Shown: positions 1 to 11,600, numbered from the stretch's first letter. The stretch is DNA of 64,000 bases from Phanerodontia chrysosporium (GCA_001910725.1 MJGA01000046.1:62001-126000), one strand, 5' to 3'. The notes: generated by a model not told the origin, from the letters alone. Made by a program: numbers and translations.

Positions 1-2259
1 CGTTTCCTCTATGAGCTATAACCTGACGTTAATACTCCATGTAGGTAAACCCTCAAATCTTCCTCGCTTGGCTTCCAGAGCTCGAGGACCACCTCGAGAC
101 GCTCTCCGCAGCAGAGGACTCACCCACACCGACGCGACACGAACATCTCTTGTTCTTGACAAAATGGCTCAAAACGGAGTACAGCCAGACTCTGGAGACA
201 CTTGACTCCCTCGTCTCCAATGGAGAGATCACGTTTGATCTTTTGTGGGCGATATATGTTCCATCCCGAACGATCATCTACACCCGCTGCCCTACGACAT
301 CCGAACCACACGCAGTGCGCCTCATTCACGCGGAGAAATGCTTGAAGCCGGAGCTAGTCGCGTCTGCAGCTGACCACCTCGACATCTCTGGCCTGTCCAA
401 CCATCTTGCCGCTGGCAACGATGGGGATAACTCGAAGTTCGTCTACCGTCTTCACGTGCAGTACCTAGAGGTCGACATCGGGCCAAACGGTGCTCGATAC
501 GGATACGCGAACCTCGGATCCATGCTCGATATCCCGGGTTTCTCTGGTGCGCAAAAGATCACATCTCTCGGCGCGTATCCGCTCCAGTACTATGCGGGCC
601 CTGGCGGGCCTGAGGGGTTGAAGACTAGACTTGTGGAGAGAGCTAGGAAGTGGGCAAACTTGGCAGGCGGCGTGCACCACCTCGCGTACAAGGGCGTCGC
701 GTTCCTATGGCAGGCCGTGGGCGGTCAGTGGGTGGTCACCAAGCACAGCGTAAAGCATCCATGTTTCTGACATACGATGGTGCAACTGATAATGCTTGCA
801 GGTGGATTCGCGGATTATGATAGACAGGCGTGAGTGTGGCGTCGAATCGCAATGGCGTACGCTAACCTTGCTTGTCCAGAAACGTTTGCGGAGAACATGC
901 CAAACTACGAAAAAATGGCGTTTGTCTCACGGACCCTCAAAGGCCGTGACGTAGACAGGTATATACTGCGAACAGACACCTCATTCGCTCAAGACGAGAT
1001 GCCTAGCGTTAAGGATTTGAATGACGAAGTTCTCATGCTGGCTCCGCCGGCCGTGCACGGATTCAGTCTGGCGGATAAGGAATGGCGTGCGTCGTCCTTA
1101 GCCTGCCTGTTCCCTCTTACTCACTGCATCTTACAGTGGAATTCGCGGTAGAACTGGTGCAGCCATTCACGTGGAATACTGAAGCTTACCAGAATCTCGT
1201 CATTCCACCCGACCACAAAGCGGTATTGACTACCCTTGTCGAAGCGCATGGCTCAATCCCTGCCGCCAAGGTCAACGACTTCGTCAAAGGCAAAGGTTTA
1301 GGCCTCGTCATCAACCTATATGGGAATCCCGGAACAGGTAGGATGTGGTCTGCATCTTCGTTGCGACGTCGTTGATGTCTGTACGCAGGGAAAAGTTTGA
1401 CTGCGGAAGCTATGAGCGAACGTATGCCTTCTCCTTCATTGCGTACGATACTACCTGAGTTGGGCTGACACGTATATCACTAGATCTGAAGAGTGCGCCG
1501 GCCGGGCTCGATGTAACTGTCACTTATCGTAGTACCTAACCACATCACTGTAGAGCCTTTGTACGTCGTTGGTGCAGCTGATCTCGGTACCGCCGCGCCG
1601 CACGTCGATCAAGCTCTGTCAAAGATCCTCAAGATCTCTGCCACATGGGGAGCTGTGGTCCTCATCGACGAGGCCGACGTCTTTCTCGAAGAGCGTGCTC
1701 TGCATCACATTGAGCGAAACGCCATGGTCGCTGTGTTCCTTAGGCACCTCGAGTACGTTGCCTCCTTATCTCGTGATCATTCTATCAATAACTGCCTTAC
1801 GGTATCCAGATACTTCCGCGGCATCCTATTCCTGACGACGAATCGCGTCCGCGTCTTCGACGAGGCCTTCCAGTCGCGCATCCACGTCTCGCTGCGGTAT
1901 CAGGACCTCACGTCCGAGTCGCGCCGCACCATCTGGGTCGCCTTCCTGCGCAAGGTGCACGGCCCAGACGCCGTCGACGGCGGCTTGACGCACGAGGAGC
2001 TGCGTGAGCTCGGCGAGAAGAGGATCAATGGCCGCCAGATCAAGAACGTCGTGAAGACGGCGAGCGCACTTGCGGCTGGCCGCCAGGAAACGCTCGTGTA
2101 CAAGCATCTCGTTCAGGTGCTGGATATGATGAACCAGTTTGATGCCAGGTACGTAACTCTCACCTTGAATATGCAATCCTGCCCGCCTGACCACGGTTCC
2201 TTTAAGCCACTCCATGTATAATTAGCTTGAGTCTCGGCCAATGTCCGGGTGGTGTCTAG
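1..2259 (+). CDS. AAA+ ATPase with N-terminal DUF7025-like region (5' end outside window)
   Basis: Multi-exon gene entering from the left edge. The first exons read like the DUF7025 region that precedes the AAA module in fungal AAA proteins (FLAWLPELEDHLETL, GEITFDLLWAIYVP, ALYKGVAFLWQ-type segments). The Walker A motif GNPGTGKS is split by an intron after the codon start at about 1338: the upstream exon ends GNPGTG and the next begins with the GKS lysine. The exon from about 1556 carries Walker B (VVLIDEADVFLEE), a sensor-1-like stretch (GILFLTTNRV) and an arginine-finger region (FDEAFQSRIHVSL), then a helical lid with INGRQIKN. Such proteins are predicted ATP-driven remodelling enzymes of unknown substrate. 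No lesion is visible. The last splice (donor about 2149, acceptor about 2224) and hence the stop are uncertain; a read-through form would stop at 2221. Confidence 0.85.
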
Positions 2260-2596
2260 TGAAGCTTGCACTTTTAGAGGAAATTGTACGTACTCTGGAT
2301 ATCTCATGTAATGTATCACCCTTCTTGGTGCTTTGAACAAGGTGACTACTCACGGTCTGCGACATGCACGAGCCATATCTATTCGAAGCGTACTTTGTCT
2401 CCCACGCGAAGCATCTCCTGCACGAACACTCAAGATAGAAGTCTATGCATGAAGACGTGCTGGAGCACCAGGTCAGGTCAGGCAGCTTTAAGTATTCTGA
2501 GTTGGAGCAAGGTTGCTAACACGGCTGCGCCCCCAGGTATCTAGCCTCATCATTTCCTGGCCGTTTCCCATCGCTTTCTACATCTGCGCTCAAGCT
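2260..2596. other. Intergenic, putative promoter of the MFS gene
   Basis: About 340 bases between the AAA gene and the permease start. Nothing recognisable was seen apart from its position as 5' flank of the permease. Confidence 0.4.
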
Positions 2597-4932
2597 ATGT
2601 CCGAAGACTTGGTGTCTAAAAGCAACGTGGAAGACGGGCGGAATGCACCCTATACAACGTCGAGTTTTGGTGTGCTCAAAGAGAAAGACTTGGGGGATAT
2701 GATTGAGCGCGGCCCGGGTGCTGACAGCATCGATCCCTCGGCGCCACCCACGCTCTCACGAGCTAAACACGCAGAGTTTTCCTGGAAAGTCGACATGCGG
2801 CTATTGCCAATTCTCACATTGATACAGCTATGCTCCTATCTCGATAGAGGTGAGCCAATTCAACGCTTTACCAGGTGGAGGTACTGAGACACGGCGTCCA
2901 CGGCAGGGAACATTAGTGAGCGTTTCCCGAGTCCGCTGTAGTCTTCCGGTCGACCGTAACTTGAACGTCTCGAGGCAATGCAAAGCTGCAAGGACTGGCC
3001 ACTCAGCTCAATCTCACTGGAGATAAGTACAACTCTGCGTTGGCGTTGTATTTTCTGGTGAGTCTCATCGCCGAAGTGAACGCAGGCTGATGGGTCTCTT
3101 CAGCCATACATTCTCTTGGAGTGTCCAGAGAGGTCTATGCCCATAAATTCTGCACCTTGAATCATGCTCACGTACTCATAGCTTGGTCATGAAGAAGTTC
3201 GGCCCATCGCGATGGCTGCCTGGATTGACTGTAAGCCGGGCTACTTCGACCCTGCGCGTGTGCCTATTGATAATTAAACCCCTCAGATTGTGTGGGGTAT
3301 TATCATGTACAGTGCCCCTCAATCACCTCGGCGACTGTGCTCATACACGCTTCCGTTCATTGTCAAGGACACTCATGGGACTGGTCAAGAACTACTCTCA
3401 ACTCGTCGGCGTGCGCATCGCCCTCGGCGGGATCGAGGCTGGCCTCTTCCCCGGCGTGTGCTGGTAATCAGTCTCCCACCACGCTCCCCCGAGCCCCGCT
3501 TTTATTGACCAAGAGGCGCCTCTAGCCTGTCGATGTGGTACCCACGCCACGAGCTCCAGTTCCGCATCGCGCTCTTCTGGGGCGGTGCCACGATCGCAGG
3601 CGCCTTCTCGGGTGCGCTCGCCTACGGAATCTCGTTCATGGCCGGCACGGGCGGAAAGGAGGGCTGTCGTGGATCTTTATCATCGAGGGCCTCGCGACGA
3701 TTGTCGTTGGCAGTATTGCACTCTTCGGTAGGCCTCTTGGCACGCACGGAGGGCAGCATGTTGACGACGGGCCTCCGAAGTCTTCGTCGATTTCCCACGT
3801 ACTGCGTCCTTCATGACTGCAAGGGAGAGGGAATACGTTGAATATCGCACGAGTACGTATCACGGTTGCAGTTAGCCAAACCGTACTGACCAGCATGCAG
3901 AGTTCGACGGCTCGTCAGCGGGTGAGGAAGAGCGTTTCCGGTGGCGATACGTCTTCGATGCGCTGTTGGAATGGAAAGTTCGTCGCAAATACAGACCATC
4001 GTACACAGACGTTCCCAGACATGGATACATGCATTGATATTTGTTTCACTAGTCGGCCCACGTAAGTTCCATCCCACGCGCCCCTGCACCCAAACACTCA
4101 CCCATCTCAGTCTTCAGCATCTCGTTCTTCCTCCCGTACGCCCCATCTCCTCAATCCTCTCCACGACTCACCACCTGCCCAGCTCGATCATCAACAACTT
4201 CGGCTTCAGCCCGGCCGCGAGCCAGCTACTTACGGTGCCGCCGTACGTCGTCGCGGCGCTGCTCGGCGTCGGCGTCGCGGTGCTCTCGGACGCTTACGCG
4301 CTGCGCTGGCCCTGCGTGCTCGCGGGGCATGCGCTGTGCGCCGTCGGCTTTTGGCATCCAGGTCTCGGGCGCGCACTTCGCGGCCAAGTACGTCGGCACG
4401 TTCTTCTGCGTCGCGGGCAGCTACGGCGCCTTCCCCGCGGCCGTGAGCTGGTGCGTGTGGTGTGTGAGTGCGCTGGAGAGGGCGTTGCTGAGGGCGGGCG
4501 CAGGATGTCGAACAATACTGCGGGGCAGTACAAGCGTGGGACGGCGGTTGCGGCGAATGTCGCGTTTGGGAATATAGCGGGATGTATGCGTCTCTGCAGC
4601 TTGACTTATGCGCACTGCTAACGAGGTGGTGCCAGCAATCGCCTCCATCTTGTACCGCTCGCAAGATGCGCCACGGTATATACTCGGCAGTACGTTGACG
4701 CGTTCTGAGCCAGAATATCGAGACTCATTGCTCCTCTTCTGCAGACGCCATAGAGCTGATGTTTGTCGGCCTAGGAGTTGTCTCTTTGGCGATCATGGTC
4801 CCCACGTACGCTCGGATCAATGCACAGCGAGACAAGGAGATGGCAAGGTTGAAGGAAGAAGGCGCAGTCTACGATCCCGCGCGTTCCAGGGAATTGGGCG
4901 ATCGCGCGCCAAATTTCCGGTACACCCTGTAA
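2597..4932 (+). CDS. MFS permease of the Dal5/TNA1 (anion:cation symporter) type
   Basis: Multi-exon plasma-membrane transporter. The start is the first Met before a hydrophilic N-terminus (SEDLVSKSNVED); the first helix follows after WKVDMRLLPILTLIQLCSYLDRG. Later exons give the family blocks LQGLATQLNLTGDKYN, ALYFLPYILLECPE, VMKKFGPSRWLPGL, VRIALGGIEAGLFPG, LSMWYPRHELQFRIALF and AYGISFMAG. The second half has LTVPPYVVAALLGVG, YVGTFFCVAGSYG and the typical C-terminus SQDAPRYILG with GDRAPNFRYTL. Family members carry small organic anions such as nicotinate, allantoate or tartrate; the substrate here cannot be told. All blocks can be linked by short GT-AG introns, so the gene looks intact. Its stop lies 10 bp from the stop of the convergent NmrA-like gene. 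Confidence 0.88.
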
Positions 4933-4942
4933 TGACCACCTG

Positions 4943-6219
4943 TCAATGTACGGTCCAGAATGCATCCGCAGGGGCACATACCGTCCAGCTCCCGGTCAAC
5001 AACCCGGCGAGGGACACGCCGTTCCAGCCCTGCTTCCACTTTGCGCTAGCGTTGCGGGCACGCGCCCAATCTTCGAGGGTCTGCATGCCGGGATATATCT
5101 CCCGGCATCGCGCAACGAGCGTGTCGTAGCCGCCGGACGCAGCCCGGTCCGCATGAACCTCCTCGATTGTGTCGACACTGGCAGCACACCCTCGTCAGCG
5201 CACAATGTGAAGGCGCGCGCCGAGAAGACGCTTACACGCCGCGAGCATGTTTGTTCAGCGTCTTAAGGGTATGCGCGAGCACATTCGGGACTGCAGGCAT
5301 AGCACGTCCTGCACCGCGTTCGTAGGACTCTTCGATTTCGCGTGCTGTGAGTGCGTCGCCGAGGACAGTGATGCACTGGCCCGAGTACTTTTCAGGTGCA
5401 CGCATGACTGCAAAGGCAACATGCCCGATGTCCTCAGCTGCCTGCAAAAGCGATGAGCTAGAACGGCAGACGAGAGGAACATAAGACGTACAACGAGCTG
5501 CAGCTTCGTGTCCCGCTTCATACCGATACGCAACAGAGATATCGTGATTCGTCCCAAGAAGCCGTCGAAATTCTCCATGAAGAACGCAGGGCGGAGGATT
5601 CTGTAACCGTGTTTAGCTGCATACGGTGGTAAAGAAGGACATTCTCACGTCCAACACAAGCCTGGCTTAGACTTCACGTTTCTCTCAATCTCTGCTTTAG
5701 TTGCATTCCTCGATCCCGGTTCTCCGTCGCGCTTGTCGTCTCCGCGCTCGAGTGAAGAGTATACGAGATGCTGGACACTATATTCACATGCTAGGTCGAC
5801 GACCAGCTGTGAGACTCACTATAAGCCTCTTCCAGACACCGGGCACATAGTAAACGTACATTTCCTTGTGCCAGCTCCACAGAAGGATCCGCACCCAGCC
5901 CCGGGAACGCCAACACCACGAACACGCCCCAGATCCCGCCCTCTGGCTTTGCCTTCGCGTCCTCGAACACCTTGCGCATGCTTGCAGCGTCATTCAGGTC
6001 TCCGGACACAACATGAACGTTATCCGCGATTTCCGCGAGTCTCTTGGCTGCTGGGGAGCTCGTGTCGCGGGTCAGGGCAAGGATGTCAAAGGAAGCGTCG
6101 CGGCGGTCGACGTTGGGGTCTCCAGAGGAACTGTTTCGATCGTACGCAGCAGTAGCGCGAATGAAGGCGTTGCCCTGCTTTCCAGTTGCGCCGATGACCA
6201 AGATCTTTCGATTCGGCAT
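4943..6219 (-). CDS. NmrA-like NAD(P)-binding protein, copy 1
   Basis: Rossmann-fold protein of the NmrA/HSCARG atypical short-chain dehydrogenase family, generally redox sensors or reductases that bind NAD(P). Exon 1 (6219 to about 5860) has the nucleotide-binding loop ILVIGATGKQGNAFIRA and ends with GGIWGVF..AFPGLGAD. Exon 2 begins LVVDLACEYSVQHLVYSS. Later exons give FFMENFDGFLGRITI, DIGHVAFAVM, and the C-terminus CREIYPGMQTLEDWA with GWNGVSLAGLL. The start was chosen because paralogues start at the same place, two or three residues before KILV. Introns are short and the frame is open through all exons. It is the leftmost of three same-strand paralogues (with 7394-20212 split, and 21153-22374), so the cluster arose by tandem duplication. 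Confidence 0.85.
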
Positions 6220-6516
6220 GGCGTGGATGTTGATGTACTTGGACGTCGAACACGCCTGTGGTTTACTGTCGCGCCCGCACCCTGCGATAAATCTGCTAGT
6301 CCCGCACCCGCCTCGAAAACAGTGTACGGCCCGTAGCACTGAGGAAAGGCGGTATCTCAGGTGTGTCTCAGACGTGATAGTGGGCCAAGTTGTAGCGTGT
6401 CTCAGGCTTCGCGCTAGCCAGACATTCGCGGGCCGTCACGTGAATGCGTATTTGTACATGTTAGGATCAGAAGCCATCGCCTTCCTAACTCGAAAGGCGC
6501 CCGTTGGGCGCGTGGT

Positions 6517-6535
6517 CTTGCTCGGAGAGAGCAAG
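6517..6535. repeat. Hairpin / inverted-repeat unit, left copy
   Basis: CTTGCTC and GAGCAAG form a perfect 7-bp stem around a GGAGA loop. The reverse complement of the unit at 7269-7285 is nearly the same sequence, so the two copies are inverted relative to each other about 750 bp apart. Confidence 0.6.
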
Positions 6536-6538
6536 TAT

Positions 6539-6567
6539 GATGGAGAACAGGGGGTAGACAAATAATG
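6539..6567. repeat. 29-bp direct repeat, copy 1
   Basis: This stretch (starts GATGGAGAACAGGGGG, ends AAATAATG) recurs without mismatch at 7110-7138. It lies 3 bp to the right of the left hairpin. Confidence 0.75.
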
Positions 6568-7109
6568 TACTTGTGCGCAGTTCGCTATCGTGTGCTGACC
6601 GATTCCCGGGATATGAGTATTTGCAAGGTATAGTAGTACAGTTTTGCGAAGTTTGTGACTTCTGCAACCGTGGACGGCAGGCGCTAATGCGTCGCGGTCA
6701 CTGTAGGCTCGGAAGTCTTTTTATACTCACTTCATAGCCAAATGTGGTATTTCCTAGGGTGGATTATTGGTCCAATAGCCCGTTTATGCCATTTTTGGAT
6801 ACACGAATTCTTAGCAATTCTGATCTTTAAATGGATGTTGTCGAGCGCTTCCAATACCTCAGGCTCTGGTGTCACCTCGGGTGGCATGTTCGCTGAGAGC
6901 GGTATGGGACTTTCATCTGTTGCGGAGGCAAAGAATAACAGATATACAGTGCAACCTTGAGAGAGAAAATCAGCCTGGAGGGACATGGCACGACAGAACA
7001 CATGCAGAGAAGGCGGGACGCAAGGATTGAAGCTTGAAGACGCGCAGAGACAGAGACACCGAAGCCTTATGGCCACGTGGCGAGGGACGTCCTGATAGGA
7101 ACTGTAAGT

Positions 7110-7138
7110 GATGGAGAACAGGGGGTAGACAAATAATG
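7110..7138. repeat. 29-bp direct repeat, copy 2
   Basis: Exact second copy of the repeat at 6539-6567. Here the hairpin unit is 130 bp further right and reversed. Confidence 0.75.
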
Positions 7139-7268
7139 AATTCTCGGTAGGACTGAGTGCAGCCTAGAGAAGGAGGGACAGGACGTCGACGGGACTAACG
7201 GTTTTGGTAAGCGGAACAAATAGAGCCAAATAGAGCTTCAGGCGCCCGTCAAATCCGCTGGGGGTAAG

Positions 7269-7285
7269 CTTGCTCTCCGAGCAAG
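7269..7285. repeat. Hairpin / inverted-repeat unit, right copy
   Basis: CTTGCTC and GAGCAAG with a TCC loop, the approximate reverse complement of the unit at 6517-6535. The pair could be ends of a small non-autonomous element of about 770 bp, but no target duplication was identified. Confidence 0.5.
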
Positions 7286-7393
7286 AATGCAGCATTTCCT
7301 ATCCAAAAGGGACCTCAGCTCTACCATGTGGACAGAGAATAATATCACCGAAGTAAGATACAAAACGTACAACATTTATCGCATCTTATAATC

Positions 7394-8284
7394 TCACAGG
7401 CTACCTTTAAGCAGGCTTATAAGCGACACACCGTTCCACCCGTCCTTCCGCTCTGCACTGGCAGTACGGCTATGGACCTTCGCCCACGACTCGAAAGTAT
7501 GCATGCAGGGGTAGATTTCTCGACACCTGGATATCAAGTCATCGTACTTTACGCCATATTGAATACGATCAGCATGAATGGTCTCTATCGATTCCACACT
7601 GTAGCGGCGCAGATCAGACGGGTTTTCCATGCCAACGTGAGAAACACACTCACACGCCCTGTGTGTGCTTGTTCATGGCTTTTATCCCTGCAGCAAGGAC
7701 AGTCGGTATCGATGGGATTGCATGTTCGGCGCCGCGGAGATAGGCGTCCTGGATCTCTTGCATCGTGAGGGCATCGCCGAGGACGGGGATGCTCTGACCG
7801 GCGTAGGTTTCTGGGGAGCGCATGACGACGAAGACGACCTGTCCTATGTTGTCCGCAGCCTGGGAGCACATGAAGCGACAGAACTGACGCAACATTTGGG
7901 AGACGCACGATAAGCTGCAGTTTCGTATCCTTCTTTAGGCCGGCGCGCAGCACTGAGAACGTTATCCGGCCTATCAGCCCGTCGAAGTTCTCCATGAAGA
8001 ACACCGGGCGCACGATCCTGGGACACACAGGTGAGCACGGCCCTCTGTGCGCCGCCGCGCACTTACGTCCAGCTCAGGCCCTGCTTCGCCTGGATGTACC
8101 GCTCGATGTTCACCTTCGCGCGGTAGCTCAGCTTCGCGAGCTCGTCGCGGCTCTCGTGCCCGCGCTCGGCCGAGGAGTACACGAGATGCTGGACGCCAAA
8201 CTCGCACGCGAGGTCCACGACGAGCTGTGCGGGTCTCGTCAGCGGCCGGCGGTGCACAGCGCGGGAGACGCACCTTGCCCTGGG
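7394..8284 (-). pseudogene. NmrA-like gene, copy 2, 3' portion (separated from its first exon by the 11.6-kb element)
   Basis: The coding strand retains the last 11 bases of exon 1 (CCCAGGGCAAG, ending A-Q-G-K), a 49-nt GT-AG intron, then exons encoding LVVDLACEFGVQHLVYSS, FFMENFDGLIGRITFSVLR, DNIGQVVFVVM, and the C-terminus CREIYPCMHTFESWA with GWNGVSLISLLKGSL. All of these match copies 1 and 3 in order and splice positions. The Rossmann GxxGxxG exon is missing here and lies 11.6 kb away at 19884-20212 on the same strand. No stop or frameshift is visible within the remaining exons, so the interruption looks recent. Without exon 1 it cannot bind NAD(P), and it is called a pseudogene for that reason. 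Confidence 0.88.
8278..8284. repeat. 7-bp target-site duplication, left
   Basis: CCCTGGG on the + strand, immediately outside the left terminal inverted repeat. It is repeated in the same orientation at 19884-19890. On the host gene's strand it is CCCAGGG, present once in the inferred uninterrupted exon. Confidence 0.8.
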
Positions 8285-8306
8285 TACGGTAGGCGGGAAG
8301 GCCATG
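8285..8306 (+). repeat. Left terminal inverted repeat
   Basis: 22 bp beginning TACGGTAGGCGGG and ending GGCCATG; perfect complement of 19862-19883. An imperfect extension follows, with TGAAAT in common. Confidence 0.85.
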
Positions 8307-8447
8307 CTTGAAATTGCGTCTGACGCGGCATCAACGGCAAGCGCCTAACAGATCCATCGGCGTTCTCCGTCGTGGGACGATTTGACGCATATGGCAAGTG
8401 AAGTTCGACGCTCTTCTGCTCCCTGGTTACCTCTCCGCGGTGTCAAA

Positions 8448-10074
8448 ATGGTCAATATTAACGGACGCAACCAGTACAACAATGGCGTTGGTGAGTGTAG
8501 CAAGAAGACAATGATGCCACTGGTCCAACTCTTGCCCTGCAGTGCTGCCAGACGAGACGCTGAAGGACATGTTCAGAGCATGGAGCCGCGAGCGAAATGG
8601 GCGCGGGCTCACCTACGAAGAGCAGATCGCACGGCTGGCAAAGGAGGGGGTCTTCATTAAGTGCGTTATGTGTCCATTTGTTGCAGCAGTAGCCGCTGAT
8701 GATGATGTTGTTATACTTGGCAGACGGTCTGCGCTGGTCAAGCTTCGCAGGCGACTACAGGTGCCTAGCGTCCGTAAATCTAAGAAGCCCCTCGAGCATC
8801 ACATAGGTGCTGTCGTGGATCTCAAGGCCAATGATCCGCTTGACCTCTGGGGTGTTGATCAAGTTCGTGGAAGGCTTGCTCAGCTCGAGGTTCTGTTGCC
8901 GAGGCAAGTACCCTGTCATTGAAGCCTATTGCTATCTAATGTCATTTCGACAGGGACGATCTGCGCCGAATTCTCCATGATCACTTTGACGACGGTTTTG
9001 CCAAGCGTTTTCCTGGACGCAACCGACAGGACCTCCCGCGCACTCCTCTCTACTGCGCTGGTCCCTGGGCACAAGTTCACTGTGATGGCCACGAGAAGCT
9101 ATCATCCCAGGCCCTCAAGATTGGAGCAGTCTCGCTGGAGATATACGGCTATAAAGATCAGTTCAGTTCAAACGCCCTGCACCTCGTACTCGCTCCTGGA
9201 ATCAGAAGAGAGCTCGTTATCGGACATGTCTATCTCGATTGGGTTGAACTCAAAGGAGGTAAGTGCTTACTCTTCTCATTGTGGCGTTTACTGATAGAAA
9301 TCCTCCAGTGGTTGCACTGCAGCAAGTCATGGATAAAGGTTCAGAGACGGGCCTCATGATACGCTTACACGAAGCTCTACGGTATGAACTTCATATGCAT
9401 GTGTCTCCGTTTCATTCCTGCTAACGGGTTCGCCTCAGAGTTGACGCAGCACCCGAATTCAGTGTGCACGACTACCCTCCGACCATACAAGTCCAAAGCA
9501 AACACAACACTCCGATTGAAGGCTTCTGGCGCTGGTTGCGACGGGGAGAGGGTATGAACATTCGCGACATCATTATACGCGGCTATAACGAAGGCCGATT
9601 CGATCCAAATAACGCACTCCATATGTGCGTCATGTCTCATACTACCGCCTTGCTACTTTACACTGACTGTATTATCACAGCGCTACCTTCAACTGGCTCT
9701 GGCCGCCTCTCGTGCAGCAGCGTCTTGATGCGTATCGTGAATACTGGAACAGTCATACGATTCGCAAACAACCCGAGAAGATGCTGCCATCCGGGCATAC
9801 ACCGCATCATATGCTCACAGTACCGGAGAGCGTGGACCTTTTCGCACGGGACTGTAGCATCCGCGTGCGGATGGCAAAGGTCCGTGAGCTGCGCAGTCAA
9901 ATAGGCGGCTACGTGATGCGAAACGAGCTACTCCAGTTCGTCTCTGAAGAGTTCCGCGCCACTGCTGACGACGCCCTCCTTTCTATTGGGAACCCAGCGA
10001 TCACACTAATGAATGCTTGGGACATTTTTGACTCTGTTGTGGATGTTCTCAAGACTGCATCCGATTATATATAG
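8448..10074 (+). CDS. Integrase-core (DDE, RNase-H fold) protein, candidate transposase of the element
   Basis: Exons: 8448-8490, then from 8543, joined by introns that include one GC-AG intron (donor GCAAGT about 8904). The N-terminal part is helical and HTH-like (DETLKDMFRAW, YEEQIARLAKEG, KRSALVKLRRRLQVPSVR), as in resolvase/Mu-type DNA-binding regions. The catalytic core shows three acidic positions in the expected order: VHCDGHEKL, VMDKGSETG and NTPIEGFWRWLRRG. After the core come FNWLWPPLVQQRLDAYREYWNSH and a C-terminal helical region ending DVLKTASDYI. It resembles the integrase-core proteins common as orphan genes in mushroom genomes (Pfam rve-related). No frameshift was seen. It reads rightward, starting 163 bp inside the left terminal repeat, consistent with a transposase position. 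Confidence 0.75.
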
Positions 10075-10432
10075 ACCTTCGTGTATATACTTCTCTGTCC
10101 AGTTGCATGGCGCATGGTTTAATTTCGCATTCGACTTGTTATGCATTTCCTGCGTGCAATAGTCTCACAACCTCTGGAGGCGCTCTGCAAATCTCGCCAA
10201 CTATCATTCCACTCACCCTCCGATTGGAGCCATTTGAATATGGGTCAGAATGGCTCGGGCTACGCGAACTGAGTCATGGCGTTTCCGTCAACATAAGCTC
10301 AGGGACTCAGACTTGACTCGACGGTGAGTGGTGATAGGATTAATAAGCTACTAATAACTAGATGAGCGATTTCAAACTATCTGACGAAGTGTCGGTCAGC
10401 TCTATTGCAGAGAACATGACTAGCGAAACCCA

Positions 10433-11600
10433 TTAAGAAGACAAGGCCGCCGCCTCGCACTCCCAAGAGGGATGAGAAGTAAGAAACATGTTCTCAGACA
10501 TGAACCGCTTGCACGCTGAGCACTGGACCAAGGCGCGAGCCGTTTCCTCTTCAGTAAGGTAAGGATCTCCGAGCCCATCTAGTTTGGCGAATAGATCCGC
10601 ACTCGAGGATCCCGCAAGCTCCTCTTGGCCTGCTGAAAGAGTTAACCGCTATTCAGCTCTCGTTATCCAAGCCATTTTGCAGATATCAGCTTACCTTTGG
10701 TCTCCTGTGTCGCTTTCTTGCCAGAAACATCGCCAAACCAATCATAGCACTTCCCTTCGTCGTCCAAGCGGTGAGAGCTCTCAAATCTCTCATGGGACAT
10801 GTAAGCATTGCAGATGGAGCAGCTAACGAGGACGTCCCGAAGTTCTTCAGCCGTTAGCCCGGGCGAGTTCCCAACACCGTCCAGGCGCAACCAGCTGTCA
10901 GATCGGACCGGATTTCTCTTGCGAGAAAGCAACTGGACCATGGTTGTATTAAGACGTATAGCCTCTGCCAAACAATCGAGTGAGAAAGTCAGTACGTCGT
11001 TCGACAGGTAAGCACACAATGTTATGGTACCTCGTTGTAGCTTCTGCCGCTTAGGCCCGCCGGTTGCAGGTTGGTACTCGAGAGGAAGAGCATCTACTCA
11101 TATATCGCTGAATGAATACACGTCCAAAGCAGTGAAGAATAGTACTACTCACCTATCTGAACACTCGACAACCTCTTCCGCTTCGTGCCAGCAGTGATTG
11201 ACGTTGAGGATGACATGCAAAGTGGGATACTAGTGAGAGATTCAGGCAGTACGCCGTTCTGAGCCTTGAGGTGGGAAGGGTGATCTCTTCGACGTGATTG
11301 TAGGGGGATATGCACTGGATTTGAGCAGGATAAAAGTGGTCAGATGGAGCTCTTGGGCTTGCGAGGCCCTCAGCAGCGGTGAACAAATGGTAAAACCAAG
11401 AACATCCGTAACTGACCTCGTGTTCGAGTAGCCCTTCGCGTAGGAGCTTGTCCGTGGTCAGGTGCAGCAGCGGCATTGCGAAACGCATCGTGTTGCCATT
11501 GCCATGAAACACTCCGTGCGGCAGGAAAAGCTTGGCTAATCGCCGTTGGACGGCCCTGGAAACGTGAGAACCATACTTTCGGAAGTTCAGCCTTCAGCCA
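10433..11600 (-). CDS. Unrecognised protein with two Cys-rich repeats (5' part uncertain)
   Basis: Minus-strand coding traces inside the element. The last two exons are well supported: an exon at about 11019-10695 encoding SWLRLDGVGNSPGLTAEE, then LVSCSICNAYMSHERF and SSHRLDDEGKC; a GT-AG intron; and a final exon to the TAA at 10433 encoding DLFAKLDGLGDPYLTEEE, LVQCSACKRFMSENMF and SHPSWEC. The two exons are repeats of one another: LDG.G..LT.EE, LV.CS.C...M....F..SH, then a final Cys, giving C-x2-C-x12-H-x(5-7)-C, a plausible zinc-binding unit. Upstream coding-like segments (RLAKLFLPHGVFHGNGNT, LLREGLLEHE) lie to about 11570, but I could not join them with confidence. I do not recognise the family. 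It is divergent from the alpha-kinase gene. Confidence 0.5.

Larger units (their letters stand above)
6220..7393. other. Intergenic region with short repeats
   Basis: About 1.17 kb without a convincing gene. It is AT-richer than its neighbours around 6720-6850 and holds a duplicated 29-bp direct repeat and a pair of hairpins in opposite orientation (listed separately). The small ORFs here have no family resemblance that I recognise. Confidence 0.5.
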
